64,000 nt of DNA, taken from positions 48,475,577 through 48,539,576 of the forward strand of contig CM037869.1 in the NCBI GenBank assembly GCA_021292105.1, in the 5' to 3' direction. Shown piece by piece: positions 51,442 to 62,997 of this stretch. Both the position numbers and the translations under genes were made by a program. The notes under the pieces were generated by a model. It was not told the origin of the DNA, searched no databases, and worked only from the letters and a program-made list of their open reading frames with translations. Source of the stretch: Anadara kagoshimensis (taxonomy: Eukaryota > Mollusca > Bivalvia > Arcoida > Arcidae). Positions within the stretch are counted from its first letter, which is position 1; each line of letters opens with the position of its first letter.

Positions 51442-51665
51442 GGGGTTTGCGTCCAAGTCAAAATATTTCATCTATATCGAGACACCATCAGCTTTAGGCG
51501 AAGTGGTAGAAATTTTGACCTTTGAAGTGCGCTCAGGACAAAATACAGGCACAGTTATTCAACTTTCCACGCGGGCCGTGACAAGGGACGAGGTTTTAAG
51601 GACTGCGTGATTTTCATTTCTAAATGCCGAGTGTTTCTCGAAGGAGTATTTGTCAACGAGTACAA
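51389..51665 (-). mobile_element. SINE with long (TTGA)n tail in module copy D
   Basis: A tail of about eleven TTGA repeats precedes GGGGTTTGCGTCCAAGTCA and the rest of the body. No tRNA head. Confidence 0.7.
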
Positions 51666-52122
51666 ACTGTGTAAAGTTATTTTTGTCATTTAAGTGCCCA
51701 TACTATCTTCACATGCGTGTTTTGTTGTTTTTATAATAATGTTAACGTCGCATCGGATATCTTGTAGATTTCCGGAAAAGAAAACAAGTTTATTAATCTC
51801 TAAGGATTGATATTTAAGAAGAAGTCTGAATATTACATGAGATGTTCCAGTGTGTTTTATAGTCTGTCTTGTATGAGCGCACACTCAGGGCAACTTTAAA
51901 GTGCTAGCTCACCGAATCAGTATGTCACAGACAAATATACCACCCCCACTGTGAACCCATAGTTTGATTCTCCGTCCTCTGATGATACCTAACGCCGGGC
52001 GAGGAAGCCGTATCTCAAAGATTCAGTCTTATGTACCCGAAAGGGGTTAGAACTCTCACTGTCTTCCGGTCTCAAGTCAGACGCTCAATCAGTCAATGAA
52101 GTGACCGTGCGTGTGTTATTAA

Positions 52123-52618
52123 GAGTCATTCTCTGTAAGGACCAGACAATTTGGCTATATTTTGGAAATCACATGTCTCAGATTTTGATGATATTGCATA
52201 AAATTGTTAAATACACATAAAAAATCAAAATGAAAAGCCCCATGCAAAAATTTAAATTGTCGTCCCCATGGTAACCAACCACTAAGGACCAATCCTTGGA
52301 ATTTCAGTCAATTTTACGTGCATATCAAATATGCCACTAGAATATGCCATTTAAGATAGTGATCTTCAATATTTTGTTATTATTCGGAACTTTGATGGTC
52401 ATCCTTATCTTTTTCAAGTCAAAACTGTATGATTTTACAAGTTTTTATTTATTTTGAGGCAATTTTATCTAAAAAAAATGCTCTAAAATTGACCTAAACT
52501 AGCTGAACTTTGAGATTGATTATTTTGAAAACGCAGGCACTGGAATAGTATCACAAACATTTAAGTTATTGGGGAAAGTTGGTTCATCGAAATATCAAAA
52601 AATTAGAGCGGTACTTTT
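52123..52618. mobile_element. 496-bp insertion in module copy D with 7-bp target duplication
   Basis: TTATTAA is present at 52,116-52,122 and 52,619-52,625. Copies B and C read straight through (GTGT...TTA...AAATGATGGTTC) without the 496 bp. The insert begins GAGTCATTCTCTGTAAGG and shows neither terminal inverted repeats nor a poly-A tail. Family not recognised. Confidence 0.7.
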
Positions 52619-52797
52619 TTATTAACGTAAATGATGGTTCACCAGTCGCATAATGAATAATGATAAGTGAACAAAGTTAAGCAAGGAATTATCTCCCCTT
52701 AGACTATAAAAAATATATTCCAGCAAGAAATTATCTCCCCCTAGACCATGAAATATATTCCAGCAAGAAATTATCTCCCCCTAGACCATACAAAATT

Positions 52798-53658
52798 TTT
52801 GACGCGCCATGAGATTTCCAGGCTTATGGAGGTACGACGTCATAATCAGAAAAACGTAGTCGAAAGATGAATGACGTGAAACGTGCACATGTCAACTCGG
52901 TTATTCAATCAGCAAATGAAACATTTAAAATGATCCTTTCCCGATTTAGTAATGTTCGATTTGAGAACAATAATGGAAAACATTTTGTAAAAGAAATCAA
53001 ATAATCTTATTTGAAAAATTAAATTTAAAAATATAAATAGTTCTAATAAAGTTAAAATCCATTCCTTCCTACTGGTGAACATATTAAATCCTATTTGTCA
53101 TAGAAAAAAACCTGCAACAACTTAGGTATTTCAAAGTGATTTTTTTCGCGGAATATCTCATTTAAAACAATACACATACAGTATTCACAACATTTTAAGG
53201 TTTTTAAAACAAAATCTCTCATTTAAAGAATACAACAGTTTGGTCATAACAAAATATAGTTCAAACGGTCATATTTTCCTGGTGTTGAAATTTTAGATTA
53301 CTCATTCGGAAAATGTCTTTATTAGGATCTCAAAGTTGGTTCGGTAGCAGTAAAATGAACCGAGGTCTGCAATGGTTACAAGTGTAAGTAATAGTGTTGT
53401 CATATATCATTTTTTTGAATGTATTTTATGAATAAATTAAAAAAATGGTATATGACAGTATTCTAAACCTTGGATTAAGTGTGCATTAGTACAAAGCAAA
53501 TAAAAATACAACAAAATCGACACATTGAGTTTTCCTTGAAACTAAGAAGAAAACTTGCTAATCCCAAGTAAAACGATATTCAATTCACTAATCCATTCAA
53601 CCACCTTATGATATTTACAAGAGTATTGTGGTAAGAGTTATTATTATTATTATTATTA

Positions 53659-53691
<33 letters not shown>

Positions 53692-53856
53692 ATTACATCA
53701 ATGAGTAATAACTAACTACTGTTTATCTTGCATATGATAGTTGTTAATACAAATAACCTTTATTCGTTTTAAAATTCTAAAACCCAAAAATCATTTTGTT
53801 ATGAAAATTAAAAGCGCATCAAAATATGTTTAATTTGTTTTTAGTTTTCCGTATTT
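52798..53856. other. AT-rich spacer with (TTA)n
   Basis: (TTA)n at 53,639-53,691. A short ATG frame with a good splice donor at 53,313-53,383 is noted in findings. Nothing else recognised. Confidence 0.45.
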
Positions 53857-54770
53857 ATATTTTTACCACAGACATCAGATACAGTACATTTATGTTCCCT
53901 TGTTGACCCCATGGGCAAATATTATAAGGTTTAACTAAGGTACAACAATAAAATGCAATTCACTTTCATCACCCTTGTTATTGACATTAGATTAGACAAA
54001 CAAATATACTTTATTATGGTTATTTTATGAAAAACCAATGATAATATAGCATTTTTAGTTAAAGTCTGTCTCAAAACATGCAAGAAATGTATGGACGGAA
54101 GGATGGACAGACGGCAGAAATATTATCCATCTTTCTTTGAAATGCGTATAGTATAGCAGTGTACACATGTACTGTAAAATTAGTCAGTGATACATATTAC
54201 AAAACAATATTGGTTTAATTTTTCTGAAAGTGGATCTGAAATAATTTTTCAATTTTCTGATATATGAACTTATACTTAACCGGTCATAATTCACAGATTT
54301 TGTGATTTGCAATTCTTCATAAAACTCTTCACATTTTATATTCGTCGTTACAGTCGTTGTTTGGTTGCCATGGAAATGTGGTGTTTTTTAGTTTGGTAAA
54401 AAATTAACAAATTAACAAATGTGGTGTATGCATAAGTTGTCATAGCAACAGAAAAACTGCAGATTTTGAAGAAATGTTTTACAGGATGATTTGTCACATA
54501 AGAAGTATTGATAATCCACCAAAATCTCATTTTCAGTTTGGTACCCCCATAGGCCTGTTTTTCTCGTATTCCAGCAAGGAATTATCTCCCCCTAGACCAT
54601 ACAAAATCAATTCCAGCAGGGAATTATCTCCCCCTAGACCATAAATATATAGTCCAGCAAGGAATTATCTCCCCTAGACCATAAAATATATTTCAGCAAG
54701 GGATTATCTCCCCCTAGACCATAAAATATATTCCAGCAAGGGATTATCTCCCCCTAGACCAGCAATTTGT
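53857..54770. repeat. 1.82-kb-spaced duplication, copy 1
   Basis: Near-identical to 55,681-56,575 (offset 1,824 bp at TTTTACCACAGACATCAGAT). Ends in a minisatellite block (54,570-54,765). A conserved 60-codon minus-strand frame in both copies (from 54,530) begins with a possible start but has no recognised domain. Confidence 0.9.
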
Positions 54771-55254
54771 TAAATCCACCACATGATGAAGTGAGCAGAG
54801 GAGTTTGAAAAAATATGCAAGATGGATTCTAAGAAACCCGGTTGAGAAGTTTATCGGATCAAAGAAATATAAAATTAAGATAAAAAAGCAATAATAATAT
54901 TTTGTTAGAGCATCTTACCACATGTATGGTCATACAAGCAACATTGAAATATTGTAAAATACTCGAAAGTAAAATAGAAGCGACACCCACTCTCGTCAAT
55001 AAGCAAATGGATCATATTTTAGAAACTCGGGTATTACATAGACGCATTTTTTTACTAACACTAACATTATTTCTGTGAGGATGAAGACGGTACAAAAACA
55101 CTTTTGAGAGATATCTCGACATTGTCCGTATTGCTTCCATTAGTCCTCAGATGGAAAAATACATTTAAATAAACACATAGTATTATACTAGTGACGAACC
55201 AAGCGACAAAGGTCTACGACAACGAAAATCCCTCTCTCTTCGTCGGGGGTCAAA

Positions 55255-55640
55255 ATGATAGAAATTGCATTAGAACCTACCCGTACACTCCCCCCCCCCC
55301 TCTTTTGTGGAAGCGTATTTGAGCGTATTGAAGCTTGAATGTTTGAATATTTGGTATCAATGGATGCAGAATTGAATATACTTCATCATGATATGTTTGA
55401 ATTTTGAATATCTTAAAAATAAATACCCAGCTACTCGTCCTGAATGTGAAAAATGATAGAAATTGCATTAGAACCTACCCGTACACTCCCCCCCTTTTGT
55501 GGAAGCGTATTTGAGCGTATTGAAGCTTGAATGTTTTAATATTTGGTATCAATGGATGCAGAATTGAATATACTTCATCATGATATGTTTGAATTTTGAA
55601 TATCTTAAAAATAAATACCCAGCTACTCGTCTGGAATGTT
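55255..55640. repeat. ~196-bp tandem duplication
   Basis: ATGATAGAAATTGCATTAGA begins both units (55,255 and 55,453). They end at CCCAGCTACTCGTC. The main difference is the length of a poly-C run. Confidence 0.9.
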
Positions 55641-55680
55641 TTTTACATTCAAAAATATCGGAACTCCGTATTCTCAAATT

Positions 55681-56575
55681 ATATTTTTACCACAGACATC
55701 AGATACAGTACATTTATGTTCCCTTGTTGACCCCATGGGCAAATATTATAAGGTTTAACTAAGGTACAACAATAAAATGCAATTCACTTTCATCACCCTT
55801 GTTATTGACATTGGATTAGACAAACAAATATACTTTATTATGGTTATTTTATGAAAAATCAATGATAATATAGCATTTTTAGTTAAAGTCTGTCTCAAAA
55901 CATGCAAGAAATGTATGGACGGAAGGATGGACAGACGGCAGAAATATTATCCATCTTTCTTCGAAATGCGTATAGTATAGCAGTGTACACATGTACTGTA
56001 AAATTAGTCAGTGATACATATTACAAAACAATATTGGTTTAATTTTTCTGAAAGTGGATCTGAAATAATTTTTCAATTTTCTGATATATGAACTTATACT
56101 TAACATATCGGTCATAATTCACAGATTTTGTGATTTGCAATTCTTCATAAAACTCTTCACATTTTATATTCGTCGTTACAGTCGTTGTTTGGTTGCCATG
56201 GAAATGTGGTGTTTTTTAGTTTGGTAAAAAAATAACAAATTAACAAATGTGGTGTATGCATAAGTTGTCATAGCAACAGAAAAACTGCAGATTTTGAAGA
56301 AATGTTTTACAGGATGATTTGTCACATAAGTAGTATTGATAATCCACCAAAATCTCATTTTCAGTTTGGTACCCCCATAGGCCTGTTTTTCTTGTATTCC
56401 AGCAAGGAATTATCTCCCCCTAGACCATGAAATATATGCCAGCAAGGAATTATCTCCCCCTAGACCATACAAATTCAATTCCAGCAGGGAATTATCTCCC
56501 CCTAGACCATAAAATATAGTCCAGCAAGGAATTATCTCCCCCTAGACCATAAAATATATTCCAGCAAGGGAAGGT
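55681..56575. repeat. 1.82-kb-spaced duplication, copy 2
   Basis: Matches 53,857-54,770 with few substitutions and one extra minisatellite unit in its terminal block (56,395-56,575). Confidence 0.9.
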
Positions 56576-56654
56576 AGTTTTGCGGAGGTTTTAATCCATA
56601 AAATCTAATTCGTTAGTAGGTAGTTATGTGTAGTAAATAGATGATATTTTTTCA

Positions 56655-56785
56655 AAGTAATCAACTGCTTTTCTAACAAGTAACTGGTTACTAGTAGCTA
56701 ACTTTTCTTCCACAAGTAACTGGCTACTAGTAGCTAACTTTTCTTCTACAAGTAGCCAGATACTAGTAGCCTGTTACTATTGTTC
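56655..56785. repeat. ~36-bp tandem repeat around ACTAGTAG
   Basis: Three copies of a unit with TACTAGTAGCTAACTTTTCT and CAAGTAACTGGC; contains the palindrome CTACTAGTAG. Confidence 0.8.
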
Positions 56786-56814
56786 ATCTTTAATGTTTAG
56801 AGACAGTTGTTTTC

Positions 56815-57640
56815 ATAAATAGTTTTTATACCTTTTAAATTTTCGAAACCTAACAATCATATTCTGTTTTGGAAACAAAAAGCGCATCTAGAAATATTTT
56901 TAGTTTTATCTTTACTTTTTCCGTTATTCTTCTACATAGAGAAAATTTTACATTTTCCGCTAAAATTAAGCTGTAGTATGCTCCTTAAGTTACCCTATAT
57001 GCATATATTAAAAGGTTCAACTAAGGTCAACAATTACAATGTAAATCACTTATATATCACAATTATTATTGGCATCAGTTTTGACAAAATCATGGAGGAG
57101 AAATATTTCAGATGAGTGAAGTATGTAATTTTGAAGTGTTTTTTATTTGTAAAAAAGCATTAGAATCACATTATTTAAAAGTGGACAAACTGATTAAGTC
57201 TATGACACAGGCGTGATTCAGGCGTGATTATCAATGGTTTAGAACATGGGGTCCATAACGGGTGTCTTAGTTCTTAGTCTAATCACGATATTTGTAAATT
57301 TGCTGATTTTTTCTCTATATACAGAAATAAATGTAATGATTTCAATTTTTCGTGTATTTTTCCTTGTTAGTATTTTTGTTTTTAAACACATATCTTGTGG
57401 TTATTTCATGAGACACCAAATGATAATGCAGCAATTTCAGTTAAGGTCTGTCTCTAAGTATAAAAGACGCACAATAGTAGCTAACTTTACCTTTCTCCTT
57501 TCTAATGATATATGGCATTCCCTACTTTATAAGCGTAAAATATATGTATTTTGGTCAATAAAAAGGTGTGTTTGTTGCCGTTTCGCCATGATAACGTCAC
57601 GTTTAAACAATGTGCCTAATTTCAGCTTTTTGTGATAAAA
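56815..57640. repeat. Third, diverged copy of the 53.8/55.7-kb duplication
   Basis: Shares colinear words with 53,770-54,370 (AAAAGCGCATC, GGTT(C/T)AACTAAGGT, GTTGCC(A/G)T). It opens a 129-codon frame at 57,246. The sister copies are not open over the same stretch, so it is treated as non-coding. Confidence 0.5.
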
Positions 57641-57933
57641 CAGTGATTTATAAAAATTGCAAACGGGTACTGGGTTATTCATTCCTACGTCTCTTGTAAC
57701 GTTTCTTATATAATCCATGATTTATGTCAATAAGCGTCTATTGGTCAAGCAAAAACATCAGAATTTTTGTCAAAGAGACTGCAAGGTAACAACCCATTTT
57801 GCCTCGAGTTGAGCAACTTTTTCCTGCGCATTCATTCTATGAATGTAAAAAAAAACGTTGGAAGTGAAAACTTAGTATTACCAGATATTACCAGATAACA
57901 GTACGAAAAAAATAAAATGACGACATAGATAAA

Positions 57934-58222
57934 TTGATTGATTGAATGGGGTTTAACGTCTCAGTCGAGGATATTTCACTTATATCGAGAAGTCACCAGC
58001 TTTATGTGAAATGGCAGAATTTTTTCTTTGCAGTGTGCTTAGGGAAATGTGAAAGGAGGGTCTTCCGTGACATAGGGCATCGGATTTTCTAGTGTCTTTC
58101 GAAGAACCATGTGACTTTCATTTTAAAAGACCGAGTGCTTGGCGAAACAGTCACTGCCTATTATCAAGCCTTGTCAGAGCCTGCCGGGGTTCGAATCCAC
58201 GACCTCCCGCAAACGGAACGAT
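57934..58222 (-). mobile_element. tRNA-derived SINE with (TTGA)n tail
   Basis: On the minus strand the B box GGATTCGAACC (58,188-58,198) is followed by the central domain and ends in CAATCAATCAATTT. A fuller copy of the family than those in the modules, since it keeps the pol III B box. Confidence 0.8.
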
Positions 58223-58945
58223 ATTGAGAAATGATTGTATGTGAAAAACAAAGGATGAGAGCCGAGAGTCTAGGGACCGGTTGTCTTGATACCGACTTAC
58301 GGATTGTGGCGCCTTTTATCGCCTGCGCTCTTGATTGAATCCCACTGAGGCAGATCCTAGTTCGAAAAAGATTTTGTTATTTTGCGTTACTGAAGATTCA
58401 AGTCGACACAAGCTGAAAACTGCTGGAATGTTGAAAGTTTTGGAGATTCGGTATAATAATAATTTTTAATATGTATCAATCGAAAAAAATAGTGAATAAT
58501 CTTGTCTCATCTCAAGATGGCAAGTTTGAAATTTCTGCATGTTGATCAATTTGTCAAAAATTGACAAACAGTTTATTTTACAGGATTTCAATCCAAGATC
58601 ATGAATTCATATGCTGTGCCTGTATTGGGCTTAATTCATACATTATATTTTGTCGCAGGTTTGATAGGATTTTATCCTAAATGGGCCGATTTGGTTTGTT
58701 TAACACACATTTCTAAATATCCTTATACTTATAATTTAAAAAAAGTAATAGTATTACTAGTATATTTGAAGTTTTAGATTTTGGCTCAGACAAATGTATA
58801 TTTTATTTGCATTTCTTTGTGAAACTCCATCTTCATTCTATTATATGTTAAAATGAGGGGTATTTTCCGCTTTTGTTATTTGTTTTCAAATCAAGTTTCG
58901 ATAGTCAACATTTCGGAGTCATTAAAACTTGTTATTACAAGTATT
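58223..58945. other. AT-rich spacer, nothing recognised
   Basis: No gene or repeat recognised between the SINE and the inverted-repeat element. Confidence 0.4.
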
Positions 58946-59386
58946 ATTATCACAGTATGTAAACTCCGGTGTACGTCTTCCGGAAGCTGGGATCGTCGAA
59001 GCGAAGAAAAAGCCAACAGTAATGGTTCCACTGCCGTCCTGTGACAGTATATTGGCTGCTAGTAAGTTTTCTTGTATACTTTCACTGCAACAATTACACT
59101 CCAACTGATCGCGGATAACAGCGGAGTTAGTTTTGAATACAGTCGGTAACATCTATTGTTTCAGTTTGAAGAAAATGATTGTTAATCATTCAACTTATCA
59201 ATGATATTTTCAAAGAAGTCAAATAAATTATATTTCCCGAGCATAAAGATATGATAAATACCACATTTAATGCATTTCATTTATAAAACCAAGTGTTTAG
59301 ATTGAAGGTGACATATCCCTTTATCCCAAAACGCGACAGTTAAGAAGAAATTCTGATTTAATTTCACGCTGGTGATTCCAGATAGT

Positions 59387-59458
59387 GTACGCCTAGCTGA
59401 TGAAAACATGAACGCCTAGCTGGGATTTTAGTGGGAAAATATGTACGCCTAGCTGTAC
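59387..59458. repeat. Subterminal CGCCTAGCTG repeats, left
   Basis: Three copies of GTACGCCTAGCTG-like words, the last in a palindromic frame GTACGCCTAGCTGTAC. One is followed by GGATTTTAGTG, as in the right-hand set. Confidence 0.85.
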
Positions 59459-59589
59459 AGAAAATTGTACAATTTATTGCTATTTTTCACATTTTTCTTA
59501 GATAATCGGTTGAAAAAAAACCCCTTCCCAACTTTATACTAATTTCAAGGATATGGTGCCATTTAATATACATTTTATTTATGAATAGA

Positions 59590-59908
59590 TTAATTGATTG
59601 GATGCGGTTTTACGTCAAAGTTAATAATATTTCACTTATATGGAGACATCGCCAGCTATATGTGAAGCCATAAAAATTGACCTTTGCAGTGCGCTAAGGA
59701 CAATGTGTAGGTAGCGTTCTTTACGGTGCCACGCCTGCTATGAGATGAAGGAACGGATTTTAAGGTCTTTTTCGAAGGAATTGGCGACTTTCATTTCTAC
59801 ATGCCGAGTACATGGAGTATTTACTACCTATTTTTAAGACTTGGTCAGACCCAGGCCAGATTCCGAACCCACGACCTCCTACACCATTACCAACTGAACT
59901 ATCGTATA
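59590..59908 (-). mobile_element. tRNA-derived SINE inside the 2.7-kb element
   Basis: Tail TTAATTGATTGG, body GCGGTTTTACGTCAAAGTTA and TCACTTATATGGAGACATCG, and a decayed tRNA head (TTCCGAACCCACGACCTCCT, then CAACTGAACTATCG). It probably inserted after the host element. Confidence 0.75.
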
Positions 59909-61180
59909 TATTGAAAAGAGCGTGTTGTTGGTAGTAGATGAACATATAAATCATTCCTTTCTTTTTAAATCAATCGGCAAAAATAAAATAACCGATTAAA
60001 TAAATAAACAGGGGACAAAGGACTTTAACGCTCACCTCAGGATATGTCATATCTGGTGTAGAAAGTCAATGGACAATCGCATAAATTACAGGGACTGTTT
60101 TAATTTTCAAGAGTTAGGACCTAATGTAAGGATATTTCCAAATTTATTATTACTTATTCTAAAATGCTATCGTATACTTCTTAATATTTAAGGTCTAGCT
60201 ACAATAAATGTATGGACAGCTAGTATAAACTACAAAGGCAAAAAACTAAGCCCTTTCATCTATGACCTTGACCTTTGATTAAATGAACTTCATCTACAGA
60301 TCAAAATGATTGTAACGCCAATGCCATATTTATACAGAAAGTTTAGAGTTTTCCAGACAGATCTTTTGTGACGTCGTAGCAGACGTTTTTAATCGCGAAG
60401 ACCCCGATATTATCCCCCTTTTTAAATGACGTTATTACGGTGTAACAAGAAAATGCTCCCTAAACAAAGAAAATACCACAAACTGTTAAGGGGAATTTTT
60501 TATTATTATAATCTTAAAAATAAGTTCAAGCCCCCTTTGTGGAATTTACTGAAAATACGAGATTTTCAAATTATCTGGAACCAAGCATATAAATGTTCAG
60601 AAACAAATACTCCATATCTTGAACGGTTGTAAATCATTGAATCGAATGCACCCTCGGCAATTTTGGTTTTCCGATTGGGTATTTAGAATGGCGAGATTAA
60701 AACTTATGAACTTTTTGGCTTAGTAAGAGAAACTATTGAGGACAACCACACATTACGCTTCGAAATTTAAACACGCGAGGAACCTGTATTTTAATATGAA
60801 ACTAACAAATAAACATTACGGGCATCCTGTATGTGTGTAACGAAAGTTCCGAGTTATCGACTTTTTTAAAAAGAACTTTTGTTTTCTTTCGCTTTTATTT
60901 CCCTTCATGTAAGACATTATTCATAGCGGACTGTCATGGCGGATATGCAAATGAGATCATTGCCGTTCATTTCCCAATATGTATCAAAAATACTGGGATT
61001 CCTAAATATAACTTTCATCTTGCCCTTCAAGTTGAAAACCCTGTCCATGACGGCAACGAAAAATCAATTCTTTAAAGAAGTTAACACGAAGCAACGTTTT
61101 GTCAGAGAACAAAATTAATTTTACAATGTTTTACAACAACACCAAACAAAAATGTATGTATGAAGAGTGCAGCTAAAATA
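59909..61180. other. Interior of the 2.7-kb element, no gene recognised
   Basis: Short frames (for example 60,426-60,632) show no transposase motif and AT-biased composition. Confidence 0.4.
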
Positions 61181-61240
61181 CACTAAAATCCCAGCTAGGC
61201 GGTTGTTATGATTTTGCAAGAGTTGCAGCTAAGCGTACAC
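61181..61240. repeat. Subterminal CGCCTAGCTG repeats, right
   Basis: CACTAAAATCCCAGCTAGGC and GCAGCTAAGCGTACAC are the inverted counterparts of the left set at 59,387-59,458. Confidence 0.85.
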
Positions 61241-61656
61241 CGGGTAAAAAATAATACTTGTTGTAGTTAATTATTTAAACGTATATCTTGCATATGCGAT
61301 TTGTATTCAAACTCTTTGATGTTTCTTTGTTCCAATTATCTTATAAAACGGTAAGATCGGCTTTAAATTAAGGTAAAATTCAATCTTACGCCAAGGAGGT
61401 CGGTGATTTTTCCCTGGCTGTCGATGATCAATTGTGTTTTTTGACATTATATGGTGATATTTGAGGGCAAATTGTAATGTCTTAGTGTTACTGAGTTCAG
61501 CAACCAAAATTATAAGTGGTATCCAAGACTTGACAATTTAATTTTGAGCGTTTACATACCTCTAAACTTCAGTCATTGAGACTATCAACATCACACGGTC
61601 GCTTCGACGATCCCAGCTTCCGGAAGACTCAACCGGAGTTTACATACTGTGATTAT

Positions 61657-62647
61657 ACTATAAGCTTAGTTAAGCTGTAGGACAGGGGTTCAAATCTGAA
61701 TAGCTACATGTATTACATGTATTTCTTTAATTTGTAATGTTTCTTTAAATTGGTCTTTTCTACAAATCTGTATTTTTATGTTCTTTTCTTTATAAACACA
61801 CAGTCCTTTAGGGTCAAGCCACTGGTAATATTATTTTGATTACACATATCACCCCCGTGAATTCTAAGTGGACCGTGATGCTAATCAATACTTTATCACT
61901 TGTGGTATAAAGATGAAAAATGAAAACTATGGCTTTTTAAATTTACAAATCGGCATATCACTTCTATACATGTATATGAGGTAATGGTATGTGGGTGCCC
62001 TTTTGTCTTTTGTGTCTTCATAATTATGCATTTTATAACCGTGTTCTGTGCAAAGTTGTTTAATCGTGTGCTTCACAACGCTGAAATAGCAATCGGACAA
62101 TTTTGAGTATACATATTAACCGCATTGTACATGTAAAAAAGCTACACTAATCGGACTGATTTAAAAAAATTACATTGTCTAAATTTAGATAATAAGTAGA
62201 TAATTTAAAAAGCTTGAAAACTTGTTTAGTAAACATGTTCTCTTGCCATCAAAAAGAACTTGTTTGATGGGTTGAGTTTTATGATAATCAATAGCCGATC
62301 AATGTATTTTGACATATCTTTTTTGTAGAATTTCGTTAAAATGATGTGAACATTACATTTTACAACGGAAAATAATAAATATAAAACGTTTTTGTTTTCA
62401 TTACAAGTTGACAATAGATTCTTGTAATGCCGTCTTTATTGCTAACTTCGGTCAACTCAGTTAAAAATGTACCGGTACATGTACTTAATGCAGTGATAAA
62501 GAAGGTAGGATGTTGGCATTGAAAATTACAAAATTAAAGAATGGTTTCGCGTGAAATGCAAGTTAATTATGTACTAAAGATGTATTCCTTAATTTCATTT
62601 TTGCCATGTACCAACTGATCACTACTCAATCCACTCTTAATATTGAC
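61657..62647. other. AT-rich spacer
   Basis: GGGGTTCAAATCTGAA at 61,686 resembles a lone B box without the rest of a tRNA. Nothing else recognised. Confidence 0.4.
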
Positions 62648-62997
62648 AGTTCAAATACTGATTTAAATCTACGATTCATTTTCCTTTTAAAATGCGTGTA
62701 CCAGGCGTGATATTTATATTCTAAGGCCACTAATAATCCAAACTACAACAAGTCATAAAAGTGCACGGTCACACAATACTGTTCTATTTGAATTGAGGTG
62801 AATATTGATTAGCTTGAACAATGTTGAACTATATACAACCGAATATACATCAACAATAATCAAGTAATATACAAACTTAGCTTTTATAATCTTACCTTGG
62901 ATCGTTGGTAGCCTTAGAATATGAACTATCACGCCTGGTACACGCATTTTTAAAAGGAAAACAAATCGTAGAAAACCTCAATCGTAAATTGTCGAGT
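62648..62997. mobile_element. ~350-bp inverted-repeat (foldback) element
   Basis: The left arm TCTACGATTCATTTTCC, TTTTAAAATGCG, TGTACCAGGCGTGATA, ATATTCTAAGGC (62,669-62,729) pairs with GCCTTAGAATATGAACTATC, ACGCCTGGTACACGC and AAAAGGAAAACAAATCGTAGA (62,910-62,974). Weaker pairing extends ~25 bp outward. The centre is AT-rich and unpaired. Target duplication not defined. Confidence 0.65.

Larger units (their letters stand above)
51238..52797. repeat. 1.43-kb tandem module, copy D
   Basis: Starts TATCGACGCCTAATGAAGTG, directly after copy C. Carries a SINE with a longer (TTGA)n tail (51,389-51,665), the 52,123-52,618 insertion and a short minisatellite block (52,680-52,797). Similarity ends at about 52,797. 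Confidence 0.8.
58951..61651. mobile_element. 2.7-kb element with 54-bp terminal inverted repeats and 5-bp target duplication
   Basis: Left end 58,951-59,004 and right end 61,599-61,651 are inverted copies starting CACAGTATGTAAACTCCGGT and continuing CTTCCGGAAGCTGGGATCG. ATTAT flanks both sides (58,946-58,950 and 61,652-61,656). A second, subterminal inverted pair lies ~430 bp inside each end (59,387-59,458 and 61,181-61,240), built on the word CGCCTAGCTG. The interior has a SINE (59,590-59,908) and no recognisable transposase, so it is non-autonomous. CAC termini with a 5-bp duplication recall Transib/ProtoRAG; CMC/Chapaev types are alternatives. Confidence 0.7.

Noticed and set aside
57246-57635. 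129-codon frame with hydrophobic stretches
   Set aside because: It lies in a diverged copy of a duplication whose better-preserved sisters are not open there; no known domain.
61663-61705. Possible tRNA remnant with GGGGTTCAAATC
   Set aside because: Only a B-box-like word is present, without a cloverleaf or A box at the right distance.
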